Positions 34,806-46,686 of a DNA stretch of 64,000 nucleotides are shown here, one piece after another. The DNA comes from Caenorhabditis remanei. Taxonomy: Eukaryota > Nematoda > Chromadorea > Rhabditida > Rhabditidae. The notes under the pieces are model-generated. The model was not told where the DNA came from. It searched no databases and saw only the letters and a list, made by a program, of their open reading frames with translations. Position numbers and translations under genes: made by a program. Location of the stretch: contig NW_026526025.1 in NCBI RefSeq assembly GCF_010183535.1, forward strand, positions 124,001 through 188,000, written 5' to 3'. The number at the start of each line of letters is the position of its first letter. The first letter of the stretch is position 1.

Positions 34806-35885
34806 ATTCTAATGTTATAGAAAGTTATGTAAACTTACAGATCTGTCGAACTTATCTGTCTGATGGTTTCACGTAGAGGGGCGCTTGGGAGAGCGATAAG
34901 CATAAAAGCTGACATATTCTGAAAAATAGATTGAACTTATAGACGAAGATTTGAAAAATGTGGCGGTGTATGAACAACACAGAATCTGGTGCACACAGTC
35001 ACGTAGACACAGAGTAAGGCAAATAATATGCAACGAGTAAACAGATGGGCCATATGAAAATGAAAATTAATAACATCAAATCAGATGAAAAGATTCATTT
35101 TTACTGACTAATAGCTCTACTAATTGTAAAAACATTCCTGGCTTGAGACGAATAAATTCCTTATGAAAATGTGAACTGGACTACGAATCATATATTCATT
35201 GAAAATTAGACTGATTCTTTTCGAATGAAACAGAAATTGTATTAACCTTTATACTATTATGAAAAACGCTGGAAAAACAAAAAATAAGGTGCTAATGCGA
35301 TTTCTTATGGGTTTGTTGGGGAGCTCACATTCTGAGGGGTTATTTAAGTTTTTCGATCAGAGAGCAGTCACAAATTGGATATGGTCAAGTAAGGTACAGT
35401 TATTGCTTTACAGTACTGATTCAAATACTTAACATCATCCATATTTTCTCCTCTTTCCATATTTTCTCACCTGAAACTTGAGTAATTAAACCGTTTATTA
35501 AATAAAGATATACCATAAAGAGCAAAAATGTGAAACTCATAAAGATATTAAAAATAGGAAAAAGGATGATTCGATTTGATATATTTAATTTTTTAAATTG
35601 AGAAATAAATTACGAATACCATCTTATGAAAAGGAGAAAATACGATACAACCAGGACATGTAAAACAAAAAACCAGAATCGGGTTCAAAAAAATAGGTTT
35701 ATTTAAGGGAAAGGACCCATTAAAGGTTTCTCTGTACATCCCTTTTCTCGTTAATTGTAGAGAATGTCTTGAAAAATGATTACGCTTTAATTATGTATAA
35801 TTAAAGATGTATACGTTTGTTATTTAATTTTTATAAAAAACCTGTTTGGGTACATTATCGGATATGGAAAAATAGAAACTGTTTG
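34806..35885. other. Intergenic
   Basis: AT-rich with many short A/T runs. No coding or repeat structure that I can support. Confidence 0.4.
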
Positions 35886-37750
35886 TTATTCTGAAAAAGA
35901 GCTGTTGTCTCCGTAATAACCTGTTTCTGGTGGGGTACTTCCTTCTGATAGAGAGATCATTGATGCTAGGTCGGATGATGCAGAAACTGAGTTGGCAACA
36001 TTGGTGTTTTTGTCTCCGAAAATCTGTAAATTCAAATATTACAAAAAAAACATAAAGTTTGTTATACACCTTGAATCCAAGAAGAACCAACATGACCATG
36101 AAAGTGCAGTACATGAACCACAAATTAATGAAAGTTGGGAAAAAGTAGATAGAGCAGTAGCACAAGGTGATGAAGATGTGATAACACAAATGAATTAAAC
36201 AAATGTTGTTGTCCTTTTCTATCCAGAATTCTTGAAATGCTTCGAGTAAGAGTGGCATTGAAATATAGTAGAATGCTCCGGCAGACATTACAATTTGAGT
36301 CAAAATCAACATGATGGGTCCAATTGCGTTTTTATATACGGCTATGACTGATCCGACAACAGTAGTAAAAAAAATAATTCCTAGAACTTGTACTCTTTCA
36401 ATCGTAAAGTTCTCATGTTATACTTTTGTGAAAAATAACACCTAACTAACTAACTTATTTAAATTCAACTAGCTAACACATTCAAATTTTTTAATGATCA
36501 AAAGCAAAATCACATGTTTGCAAATTTTTGCAAAAAGTGGTCAACTACAAAAACTCAAGACTGAATAAATTCTGACATGTCATTTCTGTCGTTTTATTTT
36601 ATGACATTTGTATGCAACTATTTAATTAAAAATCTTTATCAATACTGTTTAAAAAAGTGTCATAATTTCACGTTTTTGGTCGAAATGAAATTTTTGTAAA
36701 ATGTATCAGAGTGTAAAATGTATCAGAAATGTATCACAGCCCCAAGTTTTACCTAATCTTATAATTGCAAATTTTTTTTTCATAAATCTTATCAAAAATT
36801 CGAAACAAGGTAAAAATAAGAATCTTGTTACCTTGAACTGATATGCACTTGGTGTTAAAACCGTCTTTTTTTTTAACTTTTGTGAAGGGAGTTTAGTTTC
36901 TTCAGACTTGTCAAAAATCGGGCCGAGATTTTTCTTGACCGGGCCGGGCCGGGCCGAAATTTCTCTTGGCCCGGCCCGGCCCCCGGTCGGCCCGGATTCA
37001 AAAATGGGTACCCGTTTTTACCAATTTTTTTTTGAAATTTAAAAAAAAAAAGAGTAAAAATGCTTAAATTAGCCGAGATTATTCCTGATTTTGGCCCGGC
37101 ACGTGGCAAGTCTGAGTTTCTTGAGATTCTGTTAATCCTCTCTGGTTTCTCTTATGTTGATCTTACCCAAAACATTATTAAACCACTCACCGCTAATTCT
37201 CCTCGCCAAGCGCTCACAGCATACCGAAGCATCATTTGGAACACAGTGAGATCAAGAACAATCTGAAGAAGTACATAACCCACCACATTGATCACTTTGG
37301 CTTCATATCCTTTGGTGCTTGCATTGAATGTATCTTTGGCAGAGGTCCACTGAAAATGGAAAATTGTTACAAGTAATGATATGCCTTATCTTCATATAAA
37401 ACTCACAAGTGAATTTGCTTTTTTTATTTGGTTGGTTCTTACAATGTTTGTTCCAAGAAGAGGGATTTCAACTTCCATAAAGAGGGGAAAAAACGGGTTA
37501 GAGCACAAAAGCTTTGAAAAAAACTAAAAAACCCTTAAAGGAAATAATTCGCAAGCGCTCATAAAATTTCGAATATAAAAAACGAGATAAAATCATAATT
37601 GAGTAGTTTTATTTGTGCGGTACGCTCATAAATCTACATAACTTCAAAAGTGGGGAAACCTTTGCGTGGACTCACCAAACTGGGCGATTCACTTTTTGGA
37701 AAAGATCTGATTTCTTGAGAAGAGTTGTTGGTTGAAGAATTGGTGTCCAT
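35886..37750 (-). CDS. Multi-pass membrane protein, nematode-specific
   Basis: Five minus-strand exons (37750-37676, 37511-37407, 37349-37191, 36411-36070, 36023-35886) join in frame to about 272 residues. After a Ser/Asn-rich N-terminus there are four clear hydrophobic helices: around VVGYVLLQIVLDLTVF, VLGIIFFTTVVGSVIAVY, IMLILTQIVMSAGAFYYI, and a fourth region from IFITLCYCSIYFF to FMVMLVLLGF that may hold two. The tail is a hydrophilic Ser/Asp-rich stretch. I do not recognise the family. The acceptors before exons 2 and 4 are weak, so these borders are provisional. Intron 3 (about 780 bp) holds the GC palindrome repeat. Confidence 0.6.
36918..37000. repeat. GGGCCGGGCC palindromic repeat in an intron
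   Basis: Tandem GGGCC units on one side and GGCCC units on the other can form a strong hairpin; a further GGCCCGGC block lies at 37093. It stands out against AT-rich surroundings and lies within an intron of the membrane-protein gene. Confidence 0.6.
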
Positions 37751-39904
37751 TTGGATAACTGATCTACCTGAAAGCGTTTATTGACTATGATATATGCGAA
37801 AACATACGCAGGAATAGATCAAAGCAGTTTAGACTAAAATATGCAAGTTTATAGAAGACAAGAAGCCTAGTAGTATCCCATCTCCGTAGAAACGTCAGAA
37901 ATCTAATTCAGATATGATGTATCCACAGCAACAGGCGACATTCTCTTCTACTACAAATTAGTTACACAGTAGATTGCTTGTAATAAAGAAAATGCAAGAA
38001 AATTGCAAAACTTTAAATTTCATGAAACTTACAAAAGTTTCTCGACACCAACAATAACCCTCATAGCTACAGTAACCTGCCATTTTCTAAAATGTTGTGA
38101 AACAATCAAACAATGTTGTGAGACAATCAAACACAATAATTTCAGGAAAATCATAGATTTTTACAGTAAACTTTAATTACCTACAGTATCCGAGAGATCC
38201 ACAATACAAAATCTATGAACACCAGAACTTTCATGAGAAAAAAAATTAATTTGCCTGATTGAAGTCACTGTTTACTATTTTAAATACGTTGTTACATTCA
38301 GGAAGATTTAGATTTAATACTATGATTTTTTTTCTCCTTTTAAGTGGAAAACGACTCTTTCTCGGCATTTTCTCAACACCTCGATTTCGGGAAATTCCAT
38401 CAATCTATCCATCTAGTTGACACTTTTATTGCCACGTCACGCGTCTTTATCTACCTCACTGAAATCGAAAGAAAACAAAACAAAAATAAACGAAACTTCG
38501 TGGAAGACGAGAATGGCTCCTTCTGCGAAATGAAAGTGTCACTTTGGGAAGACTAACTGAGGAGCCGAAAATAAATGGAGGGCACCTCACTATGAGCAGA
38601 AGGATGGGTGCCCTCTTTTCACCCCCGAAAATGGATCGTTGTGAGGGACAACCGTTTTATTGTCATTTTTCTTATTGAAAAATTAGAAAAAGGGGCAATG
38701 GCGAGATGCGGGGTAGAGGGGATGAAAAGAAATAGATGAGGTTCCTTCTGTTGGTCATAGGAGAAGAGAAAATTTTAGAATATTTATTTTCAAAGTGGGA
38801 AAAGATTAATAAAATGACAAACGTAAAAAAAAACAACAAACCAGCTTTGTTTCAAAATAAAGAGTTTCCAGATGGAATTTTAGAAAAAAAACTTTTTAAA
38901 ACGTCTAAATAACTATTGAAAAATGAGAAAAACAAACCATTTTCATTTTCGTCAAAACTGTCACTATTTTTACTAAAAAAGAAGTTTAAGTAAAAAAGAA
39001 ACTAACAATTGTGTTTACTTCTTGTCAAAACATAAGCAGAAACTCACTATTTTAAACCTGATCTCTTGGTAATCACAATAAACTGCCGCTAATGAGTAAG
39101 AAGTGCAAGTTGGCAAAATAAATCGTGACTAATTGTAATCTTAGTTGTGGTTGCATGAGGATATATTTGTGACTAACAAAAATGAAAAGGGTTCAAATGA
39201 TCAGACATCGTATCCCGAAGAAGAAGTTTGAGCTGCCGTAATTCTCAAGTTTTGTAAAGTAAGATACGGAAAACATGATTTTAATCAGTACTTTTTAAAT
39301 AAGCAGATAAGATTTTCTGATTAAATTACAATAACATTAGAATCAACAAATGAAACATATTAATTTTTAATAGATAGAAGCCATCCTAAGGATCCATTTC
39401 TTAAATTTCTTCTAACATGTTTGCTTTGTCGACTGCTCACCTTTTTCAAAAATTGATGTATGCTGCAACATTACAGTTAAAGGAAAGCTAAAATTGTATG
39501 TGATCCCGGCATCATTCTACAATTTATGAATACCTTTTTAGTTGAAATTTCATTCTGAAATTTTAGAACAGTCACTTTCTGTAGGTAACTATTGCATTTG
39601 CAATAAAAGTTTAAACTAATTTGAAGTCAATGAAGTGCAGTTATGGAAATAATTCTGACAACTTTGACCGTTTTCAGTTGAAAATGTCTATCTCTGTGAG
39701 AGTGTCATGGTTGCTCTATTTTCTTAGTTAACAACGCTTTTGTACGGGCACTCCTTAGAAAGTGACGCATCGACAAAACAATTTCTCTCTTAGATTGACC
39801 AATTTCGTCTTAATTATGTTATAGCCATATACATAAGTCTTTGAGAATTGAAAAAAAGTTTATATAAGAAACTGGCATAAATTTTTTATGTCAGTTTTTT
39901 TTAG
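37751..39904. other. Intergenic with a MITE fragment
   Basis: Mostly AT-rich DNA without genes. 38340-38560 is less AT-rich and may be a promoter. About 39655-39800 matches one arm of the palindromic MITE at 10.7 kb ('accgttttcagttgaaaatg', 'tgtacgggcactcct'). Confidence 0.5.
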
Positions 39905-40322
39905 TCAGCCAGCCTGGGTAAGATTGGAGCGAATTGGCTCGGTGGCCGAACCATCATCAGACTGCGTGAGTTTTCTGTATTCTCCAATGGCGACATCCTT
40001 TATTATTTCAAAAACAAGTTTGAGTTCGAATGATACGACGGTGCAGACGATAAAACTGAAAAAAGTACTTTTCTCAATTTAATTCGATATTATTTCACAT
40101 ACAAGATAATGATGAACCCAATTTTCGCGATGAGACTAAATCCTTCTTCGTCATTGTTGGGAAGATGATCAATTTCATATTGGTTTTGTAGTTCTCCATT
40201 TTCTGGTGGCTCTCGGTTCTTAAAATGAAATAGTATTATAAACCTCTTATTTTAGAAATGTTCATTACCTGAGCACCCATATCACCCATTTCAATGTTCA
40301 TGTCATTTCTCGAACTTCTCAT
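39905..40322 (-). CDS. Small single-pass membrane protein
   Basis: Three exons (40322-40269, 40218-40103, 40055-39905) give 106 residues. The first half is acidic and Asn/Glu-rich; one hydrophobic helix (IAKIGFIIIL then FIVCTVVSF) is followed by a Lys/Glu-rich segment and a short polar tail. The part from the helix to IGEYRKL resembles, in spacing and charge, the first helix region of the neighbouring multi-pass gene at 35.9-37.7 kb, so it may be a truncated relative. Splice sites are standard. Function unknown. Confidence 0.5.
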
Positions 40323-41811
40323 ACTCGTTGAAAATATAAACTTCTGTAAAATGTTTCAATTTGTAAGCAAAAATATGCAAACATAAAAAAAGGACTTAAC
40401 ATAGGAAGTGTAAAAAAGAAACGTGAATCTTTTGAATCTCTGCGTCTGACGGAGAGAAGAGTCACGAGAGATATCACCCGAGTCTTATGGATGTCTACTT
40501 CAACGGTAACTATGGAGATTTCGACATGTGTAAGCGGATGACGCATTCACTGAACCATGAAAATGACATTTTGTCTAAAAACAAAACATCCGGATATCAT
40601 TCAATATATTTGCAAACTAGCGGGAAATTGATATTGTGATAAAATAAAATAAAATAAAGGATTTATTTCTTGAAATGTCTAAATAATGCCTACTATTTGA
40701 CTAGACAGTGACTAAAATCTGTCTGTTTGGTAATTTCTTCGATTTTAATTTCTGCTGACTATTTGAATCAAACAATGGACTTTTTGCACGAAAATTGTTT
40801 TCATCAGAGAAAACGGCAACTTTTCAAAAAAGTTAGTGACGCGCAAGAAAATATATTGGAAAAATAAAAAAGATGACGCAGATAGAAATACCACCTATAT
40901 TTTAGACAAATTATTTTCAACAAATTAGTTTCCGAATAATTCTCTGACCGTATGGGGCGGATTCAGTTACAGACAATTTGATTTATTACAAATTTTATCA
41001 ACAATTAGCTGTATTCGAGTTTTAAAATTTCCTAAAGGGCAAAAATACTGGTAGTGCAATAAAAGACGGATACGGATGTCCTTGATTTATAACGACAAGC
41101 ACGTACAAACAAGAAAATACCGCTAAGGACACCTGTTTGCGAAAAATTGGAATGAATTTTTGTTAATTTTCAAACATGATAGCATTCTTTTTGAAATTAC
41201 AAAATTTGCATGAAAGCTATTTTTAACAGACCATATAAAAGTTTTGATGGAAAACTATTTTTTATTGAGGAGGTAGCCGTCCGTCGTGCTTCAAAAAAAG
41301 ATACTAATCAGGAACGATGCTTTAACTGTTCCAGCTTTAATCACGATAAAAATTCAGTTATTCCGCATAAAAGTATTGTTCAGACGCGAAACAAGTTTCG
41401 CAAGTCATTAGACAGTGAAGATTTCTTATTCAAAGCATTTCTCCAACTTTTTTTCTGTCAAAATAAAATAATGATTTTTAGACAGGTGTGTTTATGTTAA
41501 TTTTGTTGTTGTTTTTTTTGGAATAATAGTCTCACGTATCTTAACCTTTCTTCTCAGTTTATCTCAAACGACACTCCGCTCGCTAAACAGTACGCTCGTC
41601 TGCCGACCGTGACTCTCCTTCCGCGTTGTCTTACATTTTTCTTATTCTCTTCTTGTTTAAGCTGGTTTTATTTCCCACATTTCAATATTTGCCGATTTAA
41701 TAGTTTTTTATTTTATTTTTTGATCATAAATTTTCACATTTCCAGCCGCCGCGGTAAGTAACTGTCAGAAAAGGTGCCCACAACTTTAAAAAAAACGACG
41801 ACAGTTACAAA
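40323..41811. other. Intergenic, 5' of acetyltransferase gene
   Basis: AT-rich. A 96-codon open frame at 41210-41500 has no domain I recognise. 41560-41700 is richer in G and C, with pyrimidine stretches, and is the probable promoter of the acetyltransferase gene. Confidence 0.4.
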
Positions 41812-43714
41812 ATGAGCAAGCGAGCAGCAGAGAAACTGAGAAACAAACCAAAGAAATACAAGGAATCAACAGAAGAATTACCGCGACAATCAACAAGTGA
41901 CGAGCAACAACGAAATCTATTGACAACGCAACCCGAGACTCCAGTTGCACTATCAAATCCAATTTCTGACGAAGACGCTTTTAGAATGACTGTACGTGAA
42001 TCTTCTGTCGTTCTTGGTCGAATAACTCAAGATAACATTGTGGTCAGTTTTTTTCTCAAAGTTAAGACAACCTACCAGATGAGCTGTGTTCAATTTTTGG
42101 TTTAAAAAAATTACAAATTCTGTTTTTTCAGATTCTCAAGACTCTAATTGATACAATTTTCCCGAAAGATTATACCACAGAGAACTATGAGGATGCTGAT
42201 TCAATGGGAGAGTTTGTGAGAATTGCTTACTGTGATGGAAAACCAGCTGGTGTTATCGTTTGTGGTACCGACAAGAGTGACATGCTGTATATTTCAATGA
42301 TTGGAACTTTGATGCAATACCGGAAGTAAGTGCTTTTTATTATTTGCTACTCAATTTGAATGAACCTATCTCCAGATGCGGCATCGGTTCGATTCTTTTG
42401 GAGCACGCAGTTCAACTTGCTGAAAAATTGAATAAGCCAATGTCGCTGCACGTTCGTGTAAGTTGCGAATAATTTAATTGAAACTTAAAACGGAACTCAA
42501 TATTGCAGGTAGACAATGTGAACGCCAAAGGTTTCTACGAAATGAACGGTTTCATCGTGAAAGATTTTGTGGAAGAATACTATAAACAATGGCCAAAGGG
42601 AGCGTATTTTCTTGTGAATAGTAACCATGCAGGAGAAGCATCGAATATTGTTCCAGACGGGGAACAACCTGGAACAAGTGCGCGAAGCAACTCTGTCATT
42701 CTTCGTGAAGTCACAAAAGAGACTGTTTCGGTTGGTACACGAACAATGTACTAATACAGTGCTCCGATTGTACTAATACAATGAACATAGATAATAATAC
42801 GCCGCCCTTCAAAATTTCGAAAATCTGAAAAATGTGAAAAGATGACAATTCATCAGTCACCGTTTTGAAAACTCTCTATAAGTGACATTTATCAGTATCA
42901 TAGCAAAAGCAAATTTGATATGGCGAATTTAGAAAAATCCCAGTTTTCAATATTGTTGTTTTTTCTCAATTTACAATGAAACGCCTCTCTTCATATTTTG
43001 CATTATGTATTTTTTCATGTTTCTTTGAATTGCTAATATTAATATTTAGTTTTTTGCTACTTCATTGGTTTTCACAGTGATCGGTCTTGGAAAATTGTCG
43101 GCCGATAATGAAAAATGCCAGATGGTCACTAAAATTGCGCTGAAATCATCAATTTCTTTTTTTCGTAATTCTGGAGGGTGGCGTATATATGGATCACTGT
43201 TATATTTCTCAATTATCTCAGAACCTCAAAATGATTATGGAAACCGTGTTTCCAAACGTGTATCCTAACGTTAAGTTTGATAATGCACACAAACTGGGAA
43301 AGTTCATCCGGATTGCCTATATCAATGAACACCCAATTGGTCTTATTATCTGCAGAATGGAAAAGGAAATGTTGTACATAGCGTTGATTGAAGTTCTAGT
43401 CGAATACAGAAGGTGAGATTTGTGAAATAACAGTGAACATCAGTAAACGTTTTTATTTTGAGACAAGGAGTCGGTTCAGCACTCATTCGATACGCGATCT
43501 CGTTCAGTGAAACCATTGAGAAACACATTCATTTGCATGTTCAAGTAAGTTTTTGTTTTTCCTCAATTTATGAATAATCTTTTTTCAGGTCGGCAATATT
43601 ACTGCTCAGCAGTTTTACAAACAACACGGTTTTATTGAAACTGAGAGAGACGACACCTACTACGACGATCCTCCAAGAGCGGCATTCGTTTATACTAAGA
43701 AGTTCAGTGAATAA
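41812..43714 (+). CDS. Protein with two NAA50-like GNAT acetyltransferase domains
   Basis: Seven exons (41812-42042, 42132-42325, 42376-42457, 42509-42730, 43222-43412, 43463-43544, 43589-43714) join to 375 residues. Each half is a GNAT domain of the NAA50 (San) type, which transfers acetyl groups from acetyl-CoA to protein N-termini. Domain 1 has LIDTIFPKDY, LYISMIGTLMQYRKCGIGS (the R-x-x-G-x-G/A acetyl-CoA loop) and LHVRVDN...FYEMNGF. Domain 2 has METVFPNVYP, EYRRQGVGSAL and LHVQVGN...FYKQHGF. The 60-residue N-terminus is Lys/Arg-rich and disordered. Exons 2-3-4 and 5-6-7 have the same phases and nearly the same lengths (194/82 versus 191/82), so the second half arose by internal duplication including introns. 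The joining intron is 491 bp. Both domains keep the cofactor loop. Confidence 0.82.
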
Positions 43715-44519
43715 GCCATTGATGAAATAGTCAACTTGTGCAAATAACACTAAGTGTTATTTTGTTGTACTTTAATTCTTGTACTTTAATCTAATTTGAT
43801 TTTGCTGTTGTTGTGCTATGAGCCAACATTCTCATGAATACTTTAGGTTACTATCATTTTCTAAATTATGAGTTTTTATGCAGTTTTCAGTTCATTACCA
43901 CAAAATCTTTGTTCCAGTTCGCTGGTTTTTTAAACCTTCTCCTGTGATTTTATCATGTCCTACATTTTTATCTTCTGTGTATACAAATTTTACAATTTTG
44001 CATACAAACCGGCAGGGTCTAATGAGGCGAACGGGGTCCTTGTAAAATTAGCCCGCAGTAAAAAGTGGGACTGGGACAGAATGTTAATGACACAATTGAA
44101 AAAAAAAATTGAACACCAAGGGGTCAAAATGACTATTTGACTATTTGGTGAAAAGATCATTCAATCATTCAATTACCAAAAACTCATTCTTTGAGCTAGG
44201 AACCATTCTTTTCCGGTACAACCACTTTTTCAAAACACACAATCTTATCGTGTGATGCTGCCGATAATTCCAATCTTATTAGCACAACTATCCATGTTTA
44301 AACGATGATCGCAACATTCAAAACTTGTTTTTTTCAAAGTATGCTTTTTTGAAGAATGTGAATTGCTCAAATTACTGATATTTTAAGAAGAAACAAAGTC
44401 ATTATTTTTTGACGCAGAACTAGAAAGAGTTCACGTTTTCTCCAGTGAATTTCTGGTGGAATTTTTTCTAAAGCTGGTAAGAACAGAGGTTAAGAAATCT
44501 GAAAAAGAATTTAATTTAA
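43715..44519. other. Intergenic
   Basis: No recognised gene or repeat; short open frames only. Confidence 0.4.
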
Positions 44520-45046
44520 TTTAATTTATTGACTAAAAAAATAATCAATACAATACACTAGAGACCTGATCAAGCCCCTCACGAGGCGACAGACCAGGTA
44601 GGGGAGGGGGGGAAAAATAAAAAAATAAAAAATTGAGAATCATAATGGCAAGATAGGATTGGGGGAAGGATTAGAAAACCGAACTGTGGAAGTGGTGGTG
44701 GAAGAATTTCGAGAAGGATAAATTAAATTAAAGTGACAGACCGTTAAAATGGGAGAGGCGGGTGAGTGAGCAATATAATACATGGGGGTGCGAGAGAGAG
44801 AGATCAAACTTATAATCGATTAATGGATTGTTCAAGAAGGGAGATAAATTTACCGGGGGAGAGAAATTCAGGGCAATTAGATGTGATGGAATTCCAGATA
44901 GGGACAGTGGAAGAGAAGAAATCATTTACTTGTGGTCTAATACAAATGAGGGTCATGGGTCGTCGGTTAGAGTTAGACTGTCTGACATAAGAGTGGATTT
45001 CAGGAAAGAAAGTAGCGCCGCAAATTATTTTATAGAGGAGCATTAA
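44520..45046 (-). mobile_element. 3' end of a non-LTR retrotransposon (LINE)
   Basis: The minus-strand open frame 45043-44810 ends in the pattern seen at the C-terminus of CR1/Jockey-type reverse transcriptases (PQVNDFFSSTVPIWNSI, then GKFISLLEQS). It is followed by an untranslated region with 'cctcgtgaggggcttgatc' and a terminal 'attaaattaaattaaatt' tail at 44515-44535. The 5' end is truncated at about 45046, as usual for LINE insertions. Confidence 0.6.
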
Positions 45047-45048
45047 TT

Positions 45049-45231
45049 GAGATTTAAGACGACGGTGAGATTTAAGACGACGGTGAGATTTAAGACGACG
45101 GTGAGATTTAAGACGACGGTGAGATTTAAGACGACGGTGAGATTTAAGACGACGGTGAGATTTAAGACGACGGTGAGATTTAAGACGACGGTGAGATTTA
45201 AGACGACGGTGGGATGATTTAAGACGACGGT
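45049..45231. repeat. Minisatellite, 18-bp unit, 10 copies
   Basis: The unit gagatttaagacgacggt is repeated ten times, nine of them identical and the last slightly changed (with 'gggat' before it). It begins within three bases of the truncated end of the LINE. Confidence 0.95.
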
Positions 45232-46191
45232 GAGAATTGATAAGATCTCCATGAGAAAATTTAGATTTTTTCTGTTCTACTCAAGGCTGTCAAAAAGGCC
45301 GTGGGGCGATTTTATATCTCAGTTCCCAGCCATGGAAAATTTTCGCTTCTTCAGGCGGCCTTGTAGAGCACCGAAAGATTAGTCGATGTACAAAATTTCA
45401 GCCCATTTGGTTTATCCGCGGCCTCGACGGCACTAAAAGCCGAGAGCCGCGGCCGGCCGTACGACAGACTTGGTTCTACTAGAAAAGGGTCGTAGGTAAC
45501 AATGAGCATTTCACATGAGTTAAACAAACTTTATAAACTAAGACAATACTGCCAACAAATTTTCAGTTTTCTTACGCCCCTCTACACCGAAAACTGATCC
45601 AGACATTCAGCATGAGGAAAACAATGTTGCCCACTCTAACAATGACTTTTCCTCAATTTCGGTTCTTAACAGCTTTAGAAAAAAGATTCCACTTGAAAAT
45701 CACAGCAGAAAATTTCAATTCAGCATAATTGTGCTTCAGAAGATGATGACTTCATTTCTCAGTAATTCGATCTATGCACATTTTTTAAAGAAGCGAAATT
45801 TGAGAAACACAATTTTTGGATTTTCAATTCTCGTTCATTCATAATTGGATAGCTGTGTTACATAATAAGATTGTAATTGCAGCATCACACGTTAATGATG
45901 TGTTTTGAAAATGTTTCCGAAAAATTTCTGTTGGAAATACTTTTTAAGCACAAAAACTTTATAAACTTTCATAATTTTTCAAATTTAAAGAGTTACTTTA
46001 AAAAACTATGATTTCTGGTAAAAAACAAAGAGGGGTTCTAGTGAAAGTAAAAAAAAGCATTAAAAAATACTTGTTACGGGGGAGATTTTACAGCGGAAAA
46101 TGTAAGAAGGCGCGACAATTTGATAAAACATAAATTAATTCAGAGATGGAGATGCAATGTGATGTATTTGAGGAACATTAGGCGGAGAACA
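45232..46191. other. Intergenic
   Basis: Contains a GC-rich hairpin-like stretch at 45418-45460 (gccgagagccgcggccggc). Otherwise AT-rich with nothing recognised. Confidence 0.4.
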
Positions 46192-46278
46192 TTAGGCGGA
46201 GAGAGAAGGCTTGGCATGGATGAAGTATGGAGTTCCATCGGGTAGCGGTGGTGATAACATGTAGTTGACTGCTTCTTT
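46192..46278 (-). pseudogene. Duplicated terminal-exon-like segment
   Basis: After a ttttccag acceptor the minus strand reads KEAVNYMLSPPLPDG and ends 28 codons later at TAA. The start is similar to exon 6 of the gene just upstream (KEALSYMFKQLE). It may be an alternative last exon or a leftover of duplication; both exons are followed by comparable acceptor contexts. Confidence 0.4.
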
Positions 46279-46686
46279 CTGGAAAAGTAAGTATTGTGTA
46301 AAAAAAGTAAGTATTGTATAAAACAGTCGAAAATACACACCACGGCCGCTTCTGTCTGCGGAGGGTGTCGCTCTATTAGAGACTGTCGCTCTATTTTCAA
46401 AACCTAATTTTGCTGTCGTTCTATTGAGGGGTCCTTCTATTAAAGGTGTCGCTCTAATAAAGTACTTACGGTAAATGCAAAAATACAAAAAACGGATTTA
46501 TTCGAAAAGGTAATAGCAATAAAGATCGGAATGAAATGGATATATCACTGTGCCCGGGGAAAACTGCATAATTAAAAATGTTGAGGCGTGATGGCGGCAA
46601 GTAGAGAAAAGATTAGGCCCCGTAGAGTATGAAGTGAAAAGATTGCGCTCAAACGGCGGTAGATGGAAATCTCTGAGAGTCTCTTA

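Noticed and set aside
41210..41500. 96-codon open frame upstream of the acetyltransferase
   Set aside because: No recognisable domain, splice partner or start context.
45049..45231. CRISPR array
   Set aside because: Units are contiguous with no unique spacers, and the organism is a eukaryote.
45043..45252. Open frame with TVVLNL repeats
   Set aside because: It is the 18-bp minisatellite read on the minus strand.
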